Shown one piece after another: positions 23,978 to 31,896 of a stretch of DNA of 64,000 nt (positions are counted from its first letter, which is position 1; the number at the start of each line of letters is the position of its first letter). The notes below the pieces were generated by a model. The model did not search any database. It worked only from the letters and a program-made list of their open reading frames with translations, and was not told the origin of the DNA. This DNA is from Natronococcus amylolyticus DSM 10524 (GTDB taxonomy: Archaea; Halobacteriota; Halobacteria; Halobacteriales; Natrialbaceae). The stretch covers positions 1 through 64,000 of the forward strand of contig NZ_AOIB01000036.1 in NCBI RefSeq assembly GCF_000337675.1. Reading direction: 5' to 3'. Made by a program: the position numbers and the translations under genes.

Positions 23978-24988
23978 TCAGGCGTCGTACGCTTCCTGAG
24001 CGAGTCGATGGAGCTTGTGAACGGTGTGTTCGTTCGGTCCGAGCTGGGCCTGCGCGAGCGCGCCGGTCCGCAGCCCTGCCCACTGGCGTTCGACGAGTTC
24101 GAAGTCCTCTTCCTGGAGCTGACGGCTCGTGCGGACGAACTCTCGTTCCTCCTCCGAGATGTCGCCGTCACGGAAGTAGTAGTCCGCAATGAGCCGGAAG
24201 CGGCCGGTGTCGATCGGATCGATGATGTAGGTGCCGTAGCCGTCGGCGGTGCCGTACATGTTGACCGTGAAGTTCGGCCAGAAGTAGTGGAACTGGGCCT
24301 CGCGCTCGTCGTGAATGCGGAGTTCGTCCTCGATGTCCTCGTCGTGGGTGTAGTGGAGCACCCAGTGGTAGTCGTTGACCTCGAGTTCGGAGTCGGTGAG
24401 CTCGATCCCCTTGATCCAGTCCTGGTGGTTGGCCTGGCAGTGGTCGCACTCGGAGTAGTTACCCGCGAACACCTTCCAGTTGCACTCGACCTCCGAGACG
24501 ACCCGGCAGCCGTGCTCGTACTCCTCGAGGGGCAGCGACTCGAGTCGCTCCTTCAGCACACCGGCCTGTTCGGAGAGCGACATCGGCTCGTCGCTCAGGT
24601 TGACGAAGTAAAGCGGTCCGATGCTGTCGACGCGGACCGACTCGGCGTGCTCGAAGTCGGCGAGGTCGACGCGGCCGGGATCGGTCATCGACGTCTCGTC
24701 GACCACCGGCGAGCCGGTTCGCGCCGAGAAGTTCTCGAAGACCTCGACGTCGCCGTCCGTTCCGCGGACGACGACGAGGTCGCGACCGCCGACGTTCCGG
24801 GTGAAGAACTGTCCCGGCTCGGCGATGCAGCTGGCGTGGCCGGCGTACACCCAGTACCGCCCGAAGACCTTGTCCTTCTCCATCTCGAAGGTCTCGGGCT
24901 CGGTGAAGTACTTCGCCGGCAGCGCGTTCGACTTCTCCGTGATATCCGGGCTGACTGGCTTTGTCCGAGCGTGCTCCCACTGTGTCAT
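23978..24988 (-). CDS. Rieske-oxygenase alpha-subunit homologue A: iron site intact, Rieske site lost
   Basis: From ATG 24986-24988 the protein has 336 residues. The C-terminal domain keeps the mononuclear-iron site: NYSECDHCQANH gives Glu180 (bridging acid), His183 and His188, and Asp295 lies in LQEEDFELVE. The N-terminal Rieske fold remains (GQFFTRNVGGRDLVVVRG), but the first cluster motif reads SAR (Ser88, Arg90) instead of CxH. About 41 residues holding the second motif (CxxH) are missing relative to homologue B. The framework is closest to betaine/carnitine-type monooxygenases such as GbcA. It probably demethylates a betaine using electrons from a partner's cluster. The frame is intact, with no sign of pseudogene decay. 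Confidence 0.82.
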   Translation of the reverse strand: MTQWEHARTKPVSPDITEKSNALPAKYFTEPETFEMEKDKVFGRYWVYAGHASCIAEPGQFFTRNVGGRDLVVVRGTDGDVEVFENFSARTGSPVVDETSMTDPGRVDLADFEHAESVRVDSIGPLYFVNLSDEPMSLSEQAGVLKERLESLPLEEYEHGCRVVSEVECNWKVFAGNYSECDHCQANHQDWIKGIELTDSELEVNDYHWVLHYTHDEDIEDELRIHDEREAQFHYFWPNFTVNMYGTADGYGTYIIDPIDTGRFRLIADYYFRDGDISEEEREFVRTSRQLQEEDFELVERQWAGLRTGALAQAQLGPNEHTVHKLHRLAQEAYDA

Positions 24989-25322
24989 ATACTCACTATG
25001 ATGATAGAGTTCATGAAAGAAGTTAACTAGGTATATTGCGCCCATTTATATGACGGGTGGTTCTCGACAGCGCTGGTCGCGTTCCCGCTTGGCCTGGAGT
25101 CGCCCGGCGTCGCCTTCGTCCGTCGAGCGAGCATTGCCGACGGTGTCGTGACTCAGGTTCGAAATCCACCGACTGACCGCCGTTCCCGGCGGTACTGGGA
25201 GCCAGTCGTGGCCGCGTCAAGAAGAGGTCGTTCGGGCGGTCGTCTTCGCAGTGTAGGACGGTCGTTCGTCGACAGTAGGAGGGGCCGGAAGCCGATACAC
25301 CGCCGACCGGGGGTTTCCTCGA
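24989..25322. other. Promoter region of Rieske homologue A
   Basis: No gene is seen in these 334 bp. On the minus strand, TATA-like words occur at 25031-25037 (AATATAC) and 25045-25051 (ATATAAA), 43-63 bp before the start codon of homologue A. The rest is GC-rich with no clear structure. Confidence 0.45.
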
Positions 25323-25706
25323 TCAGAACGCACGTAGGTGGTCGTCTTGTGGTTCGTACAGTCCGCCGCCCATTCGGATCTCGTGGATCTTTTCGAGCGT
25401 CTCGCCGATCGACAGTCCCTGCTCGCTCATCGCCGCTGCGACGGCGCCGATCGGAACCCCGTTCTCGTACTCCGCCTCGAGCTGGGTCACGACGTCTTTG
25501 AGCGTGTAGACCTCCTTGAGGTCGTCCTCTGTCACCGCGTCCACGAGGTCGGGTCCGATTCGGGTGAACTCCACGTCGTGGCCCGTGACACTCGAGTGGC
25601 GGCGGTAGAACTCGACGATCTCGTTCGGGTCCTCGCTGTGCAGATCGACGTCGCAGTCGGGACAGCTCGCGGCATACGTTGAGTGTTGTTGTTGTTGTGT
25701 GCTCAT
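25323..25706 (-). CDS. Zinc-binding plus winged-helix small protein in the Rieske B operon
   Basis: From ATG 25704-25706 the protein has 127 residues. CPDCDVDLHSEDPNEIVEFYRRH supplies CxxC and two histidines, a zinc-finger-like start. Residues 75-127 (GVPIGAVAAAMSEQGLSIGETLEKIHEIRMGGGLYEPQDDHLRAF) resemble the C-terminal winged helix of archaeal MCM and related haloarchaeal HTH proteins. It starts 7 bp after the stop of Rieske homologue B, so the two are cotranscribed. It may act as a small regulator or assembly factor for that pair. Its exact role is not known. Confidence 0.6.
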   Translation of the reverse strand: MSTQQQQHSTYAASCPDCDVDLHSEDPNEIVEFYRRHSSVTGHDVEFTRIGPDLVDAVTEDDLKEVYTLKDVVTQLEAEYENGVPIGAVAAAMSEQGLSIGETLEKIHEIRMGGGLYEPQDDHLRAF

Positions 25707-25713
25707 GGATCGA

Positions 25714-26793
25714 TCACGAGTTGGACTCCTGTGCGAGCCCGTGGAGGTCGTGGACGGTGTGTTCGTTCGGTCCGAGCGTCCGCTCGAGGGTGCTGGCTCC
25801 GTCCGCGTCGCGGCGGCGTTCGGCCAGTTCGATCGCTTCGGCCCGACGCTGGCGGCTCGTGCGGACGAACTCTCGTTCCGCTTCGGTGCCATCGCCGTCC
25901 CGAGCGTAGTAGTCTACGATCAGCTGACAGCGGCCGGCGTCGACCGGGTCGATAATACACGTCGCGTACCCGTCGTCGCCGTCCACCTCGATCGTGACGT
26001 TCGGCCAGCAGTAGTGAATCTGCGCTCTCCCATCGTCGTCGGTCGAACTGAGCGACCAGCAGTGGTCGTCGGTCTCGAGGTCGGTCTCCGCGGACTCGAC
26101 GCCCGGAAGCCGATCCTGACGGTCGACCGCGTCCAGGAGGCTGCCGGCGACCGTCTTCCAGTTGCACTCGACCTCCTCGACGACCCGACGCTCGTGGTCG
26201 GCCGCCTCGAGGGACAGCGACTCGAGCCGATCCGCCATCGGACCGACCTGCTCGGACAGCGCCGGCGGGTCGTCGCTCAGGTTCACGAACAGCAGCGGGC
26301 CGACGCTGTCAATGTGAACGTCGTTCAGGCCGTTGGTCTCGCAGTCGAACTCCTGGACGTCCTCGTTCTCGAGGTCGGGGTTCAGGCTCGCGTCCTCGAA
26401 GCTCTTCGGTGTGCTCCGGAGCTCGCCGTCGAGGTCGTACGTCCAGAGATGGTACGGACACTGGATCCGGTTCCCACCGCCGGGATCGGTCATCGGCGTA
26501 TCCTCGACCATCTTGGAGCCGCGATGGGCACAGACGTTGTCGAACGCCTTGCTCTCGCCGTCGTGACCGCGGACGACGATCAGCTGCCGGTCGCCGACGG
26601 TTCGGGTGAAGAACTGTCCCGGTTCGGCGATGCTGTTGGCGTGGCCGGCGTAGATCCAGTCTCTGCCGAAGACCGTCTCCTTCTCCGTCTCGAAGGGATC
26701 GGGGTCGGCGAGCTGATTGGCCGACGAGGTGCTCGACTCGTCCGTAACGTTCTCACTCACCGCGGCGGCTTGTGAGTCGTCCCACTGTGTCAT
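25714..26793 (-). CDS. Rieske-oxygenase alpha-subunit homologue B: Rieske site intact, iron site lost
   Basis: From ATG 26791-26793 the protein has 359 residues. Cys88-His90 (CAH) and Cys112-His115 (CPYH) give a complete Rieske [2Fe-2S] site. In the catalytic domain the region matching NYSECDHCQANH of homologue A reads SLLDAVDRQDRL, so both histidines are gone. The aspartate position reads RRAEAIELAE, Ala for Asp, and about 18 residues are missing overall. Outside these sites A and B align closely, both beginning MTQW and sharing GQFFTR, FVNLSD, VECNWK, FVRTSRQ and LGPNEHTVH. It is thus an electron-carrying partner rather than an oxygenase alone. TATA-like GTATATC lies 19-25 bp upstream. Confidence 0.82.
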   Translation of the reverse strand: MTQWDDSQAAAVSENVTDESSTSSANQLADPDPFETEKETVFGRDWIYAGHANSIAEPGQFFTRTVGDRQLIVVRGHDGESKAFDNVCAHRGSKMVEDTPMTDPGGGNRIQCPYHLWTYDLDGELRSTPKSFEDASLNPDLENEDVQEFDCETNGLNDVHIDSVGPLLFVNLSDDPPALSEQVGPMADRLESLSLEAADHERRVVEEVECNWKTVAGSLLDAVDRQDRLPGVESAETDLETDDHCWSLSSTDDDGRAQIHYCWPNVTIEVDGDDGYATCIIDPVDAGRCQLIVDYYARDGDGTEAEREFVRTSRQRRAEAIELAERRRDADGASTLERTLGPNEHTVHDLHGLAQESNS

Positions 26794-27007
26794 ATGGCAC
26801 CACCAACACAGGATATACTGAAAGTCGTTCACCCGTGCTATTGAACACCAATATATACCCCCATGAAGGTGACGCCTCGAACCGACCCGGTTCTCAAAGG
26901 AGTCGAAACCGGCTCGTAGCGCACGAGCCGAGAGAGAACGGTGATGTGAGGACGGGAGAGAAGAACTCGGTCGACGGTTGCGGACCGGTGTCGATCGGCG
27001 AGCGACG

Positions 27008-28219
27008 CTACGGGACGGCCGACTGCCGATCGCCGGAGTGGGCATCCCCGGCGCGTCGCTCGGATCGGTGCTGGTCGCTGCCGCGGATCCGCTCGGCGAT
27101 CTCCTCCCGAGACGGCCCCTCCTCCGGCGTTCTCGAGGCGTAGACGCGTCTGACCACGAGATCGATCAGATCGAGTTCCTCGAGCAGCTCCCGGGTCCGG
27201 TCGCGCTCGAGGTCGAGCGCTCGAGAGACGTCGTACAGCGTCATCGCCGACTCGACCGCGTCGATCAGTCCCTCGACCTCGACGTCGTCCGGAAGACCGA
27301 TCCCGTCCGCGACGAGGGGCCGCTCTGGGATGTCCTCGACCGGGTCCGCGGTCCCGTCGGGACGAGCAGGAGCCGGCTCCGCGTCGCTCGCGGTAGCGTC
27401 CGATCCCTCGGCAGCGGACTGGTCGTCCGGCTCGTCGACCGGTTCCGTTCGCTCTTCGGTCTCCTCGGCGTCGGCCACGTCGTAGGAGACGGGGTCGTGG
27501 ACGCCGGCGTCGATCATGTACCGACGGACGGTCTCGGCTGCGACGTCCATCTCGAGGACGTCGGCCATCGCCGCGAACGTCTCGAACGACTCGTACAGAC
27601 ACTGCAGGTACTCGGCGTCGTCGTACGGCGGTAGCTCCTCGTTGCGCGCGTCCTCGAGGGCCCGTGAGAGTTCGGAGTCGATCGCGGACTCGGCTTCGGC
27701 TTCGCTCCCGAGTCGAGCGCCCGTCGATACCGGGCCGACTCCCTCCTCGTCGAGGGGGTCACCCGTCTCGAGCGAGCCGTCGGTTTCGGTCGGTTCCGTC
27801 CCGGCGTCCGATTCGGCCGCTGAACCCGCCGGCGGCTCGGCTCGAGCCGACGTCGCCTCCTCCTCGAAGCCGATCGCGAACGTCACGACGACGTCGCCGT
27901 CGGCGGTCACGCGGGCGTCGTCCCTCGTCACGACGACGCCGTCCGGCGCGTACTCCGCTATCGCGGGCAGCGCCGAGCGGGAGAACTCGAGGGAGAGCCC
28001 CCCGTCGTCGTCCAGGCGTGCCGTTTCGGGCGTCGTGCTGGTGTCCGATTCGGCCGCCGTCCCGTTACACAGCGGGGCGACGACGTCGACCGAGACGCTC
28101 GGAGCGGTCGCGTCCGCCCGCCCCGAGATCGTCGCGTCGACCTGCCGGATCACGCCGCCGTCCGCCTCGTACCGGTCTACTATTTGCGAGAGTGTATCAA
28201 CCGAGTCACCGATCCTCAT
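27008..28219 (-). CDS. Probable HTH regulator of the betaine/C1 cluster (403 aa)
   Basis: From ATG 28217-28219 the protein has 403 residues. Residues 1-115 are mixed alpha/beta (MRIGDSVDTLSQIVDRY ... DDARVTADGDVVVTFAIGF). Residues 120-205 form a low-complexity acidic linker. A first HTH-like stretch is FETFAAMADVLEMDVAAETVRRYMIDAGVHDP. After a second acidic linker comes another, MTLYDVSRALDLERDRTRELLEELDLIDLVVRRVYA. Two HTH-like units and a variable linker suggest a transcription regulator or DNA-bound sensor. It sits upstream of the Rieske B gene and divergent from the first dehydrogenase gene, the expected place for a pathway regulator. I do not recognise a named family. Confidence 0.55.
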   Translation of the reverse strand: MRIGDSVDTLSQIVDRYEADGGVIRQVDATISGRADATAPSVSVDVVAPLCNGTAAESDTSTTPETARLDDDGGLSLEFSRSALPAIAEYAPDGVVVTRDDARVTADGDVVVTFAIGFEEEATSARAEPPAGSAAESDAGTEPTETDGSLETGDPLDEEGVGPVSTGARLGSEAEAESAIDSELSRALEDARNEELPPYDDAEYLQCLYESFETFAAMADVLEMDVAAETVRRYMIDAGVHDPVSYDVADAEETEERTEPVDEPDDQSAAEGSDATASDAEPAPARPDGTADPVEDIPERPLVADGIGLPDDVEVEGLIDAVESAMTLYDVSRALDLERDRTRELLEELDLIDLVVRRVYASRTPEEGPSREEIAERIRGSDQHRSERRAGDAHSGDRQSAVP

Positions 28220-28536
28220 GATATGCTTACGATTGGACTCGGGTCGGGGTAATACTGAGTGGGGAATACTCCGTCCCTTCATATAGCTCGAGGCTGAGTT
28301 CCGGGAAGCGGACGTGAGGACCGAGAATCCGCGAGCGAGCGAACTGGATCCGACGGGCCGTTCGGTCGGGCCCTCGGTCGTCTTCGACGGAACGACGACG
28401 GCCGACGACGGCATCGCGCGGTCGTCGGGACTGCCGGGTCGTCCGAAACACTATCTCTCAGTTTTCGTATCGTTCGTTGGACGATCCGGGACGGCGACAG
28501 CTATATTTGACCCCCACCAGCATATCGAGGTGAGTA
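28220..28536. promoter_or_regulatory. Divergent promoter region of the betaine/C1 cluster
   Basis: These 317 bp separate the putative regulator (minus) from the first dehydrogenase (plus). TATA-like CTATATTT at 28501-28508 lies about 30 bp before ATG 28537, and a good ribosome-binding site (GAGGTGAG) sits 3-10 bp before it. TTCATATAGC near 28278 may serve the minus strand. An imperfect inverted repeat (GGGTCGTCC / GGACGATCC, near 28437 and 28479) flanks an AT-rich centre and could be an operator. Confidence 0.45.
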
Positions 28537-31104
28537 ATGAATACACACGACAGTCTGCCGGCCGAGGCCGACACCGTCGTCGTCGGGGCCGGAATCGTCG
28601 GCTGCAGCACGGCCTACCACCTGACCGAGTTCGGGCGTGAGGACGTCGTCGTCGTCGACCAGGGGCCACTCCCGACCACGGGCGGCTCCTCGAGCCACGC
28701 GCCGGGGATCATGTTCCAGACCGCCGAGGACAAGGTGTTGACCAAGTTCGCGAACTACAGCCGCAAGCTCTACTCGCAACTCGAGGACGAGGACGGGAAC
28801 CAGCTCTACAGCGAGACGGGCGGGATCGAAGTCGCCCGGAGCGACGAGCGGATGGACTTCCTCCAGCGCCGGGTCGAGTACGGCACCGCGTGGGGCGTTC
28901 CGGACCCCCAGCTCCTCTCGCCCGAGGAGGTCGAGGAGAAGCTGCCGCTGGTCGACAGCGACGTCATCCAGGGCGGCTACTACTCGCCGACCGACGGCCA
29001 GGTGTCGGGTGTCAAGGCCTGCGCCGCGCTGGCGAGGGCGTCGATGGATCGGGGCGCGAGGTTCGTCCCCCACACCCGGACCGAGGACGTCGCGGTCGAG
29101 GACGGCGAGGTGCAGGCCGTCGTCACCGAACACGGCGAGATCGAGTGTAACGAGGTCGTGATCGCGACGAACATCTGGGCGCGCCAGCTTGGCGAACAGC
29201 TCGGAGTCCACCTGCCCGTGACGCCGGTCGAACACCAGTACACGATCACCGAGTCCCTCGAGGAGCTGTCGGACGACCAGGACGTCACCCAGGACCCGGT
29301 CTACGAGAACTACCGCGAAGTCTCCGGCGAGAAGGCAGACCGCCTGCTCGCGAACCCCGACCGACCGATCCTCCGGGACCAGGACAACGCCCTGTACTTC
29401 CGGACCCACGGCGACGCCTACGGGATCGGCTCGTACAACCACGAACCGCTCGTCCCCGACCCACAGGAGCTCGGCGGTAACGAGGAGGGCGGCGAGCAGG
29501 GCTCGATCCACGAGTTCTCCGACTACCACCTGAACAACGCGACCCACCCCGATCGGCCGGACAAGGCACCCCGCCAGGCCAGCGACGAGCTGTTGCCCGC
29601 GACCGCGGGGAAAGAACTCGAGCACAAGTACAACGGGATGTTCGCGGAGTCGCCCAACGGCCTCCCCGTGATGGGGCCCGTCCAGGAGTACGACGGGCTC
29701 TGGACCGCCGCGGCTATCTGGGTCACCCACGCCGGCGGCGCGGGGCGAGCGCTGGCCGAGTGGATGGAGACCGGCGCGCCGAAGCTCTCCGACGGACGGA
29801 TCGACCTCTCGCACTGTAACGTCAACCGGTTCCAGCCCCACGAGGGCAGCTGGGACTTCGCCCGCGACATCGGCGGCGAGGAGTACCGGATCGTCTACAA
29901 CATCGTCCACCCCAAGTGGACCTGGACGGACTACCAGCGCGACATCCGCCGCAGCTCGGTCTACCACAAACTGCAGGAGCTCGACGCCGAGCTGTGGGCC
30001 GAGGCCGGCTGGGAGGAGGCCCAGTGGTTCGATTCGAACGCCGACTTGCTTGCACGCTACGGCGAGGACGTTCCCGAGCGGGACGGCTGGGAGGCGAAGT
30101 ACTGGTCGCCGATCGAGGGCGCCGAGTCCCTGCACGTCCGCAACGAGGTCGGCATCCACGATATGACCTCGTTCAACAAGATGGAGGTCAGCGGGCAGGG
30201 CGCCGGCGAGTTCGTCCAGTACCTCTGTACCAACGACATGGACATCGACGTCGGGCAGGTGCGCTACACCCTCATGTGCAACGAGGAGGGTGGCGTGCGG
30301 GCCGACATCACCGTCACCCGGACCGACGACGATCGCTACCTCGTGCTCACCACGGGCCGGGAGGTCGGGCAGAACCACGTCGCCTGGGTCAAGAAACACG
30401 CCCCCGAGGACGTCACGGTCCGGGAGGTCACCTCCGAACTCACCTCGTTCGTCCTCACGGGGCCGAACGCCCGCGACGTGCTGAGCGAGGTAACCCGAGC
30501 CGATCTCTCGGACGACGCCTTCCCGTACTTCACCTCCCAGGAGATGTTCGTCAAGAACGTCCCGGTGCGGGCGCTGCGAGTCTCCTACGCCGGGGAACTC
30601 GGCTGGGAGCTGTACACGCCAAGCGAGTACGGCGGACGGCTCTGGGAGCACCTCTGGGAGGCCGGCCAGGACCACGACCTCCGGCCGTACGGCAACGGCG
30701 CGCTCGACTCCCTGCGCATCGAGAAGGGGTTCCGGCTGTGGGGGGAGGACCTCCACACCGAGCACAACCCCTACGAGGCGGGGCTCAGCTTCGCCGTCGA
30801 CCTCGAGACGGAGTTCATCGGGAAGGAGGCCGTCGTCGAGGCCGCCGAGGGCGAGCGGATCGATCACAAGGTAGCCTGTCTGACCCTCGATGACGAGGAC
30901 GCGGTCGTCTTCAAGAACCGGCCCGTCCTCGACGGCGACGAATCGTTGGGGTACGTTCACAGCGCCGAGTACGGCTACACGGTCGGCGCCTGCGTCGCCT
31001 ACGCCTACCTCCCGCCGGAGTACGCCGAGCCCGGCACTGAAGTCGAGATTCTCCACGAGGGCGAACGCTACGCGGCGACGGTTCAGGACGGACCGCTGCT
31101 GTAG
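28537..31104 (+). CDS. Dimethylglycine/sarcosine dehydrogenase-type flavoprotein, paralogue 1
   Basis: The 855-aa protein has the four-part DMGDH/SARDH layout. An FAD-binding DAO domain occupies residues 1-370 (VVVGAGIVGCSTAYHL). A linker follows (about 375-430), then GcvT-like folate domains (about 430-760 and 765-850; MEVSGQGAGEFVQYL, YAGELGWELYTPSEY). His54 in SSSHAPG matches the histidine that carries covalent FAD. Such enzymes oxidise an N-methyl group and pass it to tetrahydrofolate as methylene-THF. Haloarchaea use folate C1 carriers, so this fits. Whether it prefers dimethylglycine or sarcosine cannot be told. The ribosome-binding site is strong and the TATA box clear. Confidence 0.85.
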   Translation: MNTHDSLPAEADTVVVGAGIVGCSTAYHLTEFGREDVVVVDQGPLPTTGGSSSHAPGIMFQTAEDKVLTKFANYSRKLYSQLEDEDGNQLYSETGGIEVARSDERMDFLQRRVEYGTAWGVPDPQLLSPEEVEEKLPLVDSDVIQGGYYSPTDGQVSGVKACAALARASMDRGARFVPHTRTEDVAVEDGEVQAVVTEHGEIECNEVVIATNIWARQLGEQLGVHLPVTPVEHQYTITESLEELSDDQDVTQDPVYENYREVSGEKADRLLANPDRPILRDQDNALYFRTHGDAYGIGSYNHEPLVPDPQELGGNEEGGEQGSIHEFSDYHLNNATHPDRPDKAPRQASDELLPATAGKELEHKYNGMFAESPNGLPVMGPVQEYDGLWTAAAIWVTHAGGAGRALAEWMETGAPKLSDGRIDLSHCNVNRFQPHEGSWDFARDIGGEEYRIVYNIVHPKWTWTDYQRDIRRSSVYHKLQELDAELWAEAGWEEAQWFDSNADLLARYGEDVPERDGWEAKYWSPIEGAESLHVRNEVGIHDMTSFNKMEVSGQGAGEFVQYLCTNDMDIDVGQVRYTLMCNEEGGVRADITVTRTDDDRYLVLTTGREVGQNHVAWVKKHAPEDVTVREVTSELTSFVLTGPNARDVLSEVTRADLSDDAFPYFTSQEMFVKNVPVRALRVSYAGELGWELYTPSEYGGRLWEHLWEAGQDHDLRPYGNGALDSLRIEKGFRLWGEDLHTEHNPYEAGLSFAVDLETEFIGKEAVVEAAEGERIDHKVACLTLDDEDAVVFKNRPVLDGDESLGYVHSAEYGYTVGACVAYAYLPPEYAEPGTEVEILHEGERYAATVQDGPLL

Positions 31105-31399
31105 TTCGACCTCGAGCGGTTTTTCGACTCGCTATCGACGCGTAGTGACGTCTCCTGGCTCTCGAGTGGTCAGTTCGACACGGTACGAGGTCCGAAACGG
31201 CCCGGAACCGCACTCCTTCGGACCGATGCTATGGGAGTGGAGGCGTGGAAGAACGACACGCCTCCCTTCGTATGGCAGCGACACCCCTCAACAGGTGTCA
31301 CCTCGACGTTGACATCCGATCTCAAAGTAGGTGCAGGTGGAATACTGGTGGTGTTTATGCCGCGCGAGAGTTCGGGAATCGCGGTCAAGAAGCCGTCTC

Positions 31400-31677
31400 G
31401 GCGATGAAACGCCGAACATTGCCCTCGGGATCGTGATCGCGGCCGCCGGCTACCCCCAACTGATCGACGGCTCGATGATCGGCGACAAGCGGTCGTGATC
31501 GACGTCGGCGTCAACCGCGTCGATGCAGATACGAAGAAGGGGTACGGACTCGTCGGGGACGTCGAGTTCGAGAGCGCGAAGGCGAGAGCAGACGCCATAC
31601 CCCCCGTTCCCGGCGGCGTCGGCCCAGTGACGATTGCCATGCACCTCTACAACACGGTGAAGGCCGCGAGTATCTAG
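31400..31677 (+). pseudogene. Broken folD (methylene-THF dehydrogenase/cyclohydrolase) fragment
   Basis: Only the last third of FolD is recognisable. [22 protein letters not shown] runs in one frame and stops at 31496-31498. It then continues one frame over as [19 protein letters not shown]...[24 protein letters not shown] to 31677. One missing G near 31490 explains the shift. The N-terminal two thirds, including the catalytic lysine, are absent upstream. The fragment sits between the two dehydrogenase paralogues, which suggests the ancestral cluster carried its own folD. It is inactive. Confidence 0.8.
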
Positions 31678-31896
31678 ATGGACGTTCCGGTTTCGCTGCC
31701 GTAGTCACGGTCGTCGAACGGCGTCCTCGAGCGACTAACCTTGGGACGCAATACGTGTCTGGATGATGACTGTTTGTGGACTGTCGATCAACACTGTCCC
31801 TTCGTCGCCGGAGTGGGCCCGCAGTACCCGGATTGAAGACCGCGTCCGCCCTCTCACCGATGCACTTATGATACCCACTGTACCACGGTGTGGTAT

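Noticed and set aside
23978-26793. Reading both Rieske homologues as decaying pseudogenes
   Set aside because: Each has a full open frame, normal codon use, a good start with promoter-like sequence, and conserved blocks throughout the non-catalytic parts. The losses are confined to one cofactor site in each and are complementary.
28501-31056. 850-codon minus-strand open frame opposite dehydrogenase paralogue 1
   Set aside because: It has no recognisable domain and valine/leucine-rich antisense composition. The plus strand encodes the FAD and folate domains.
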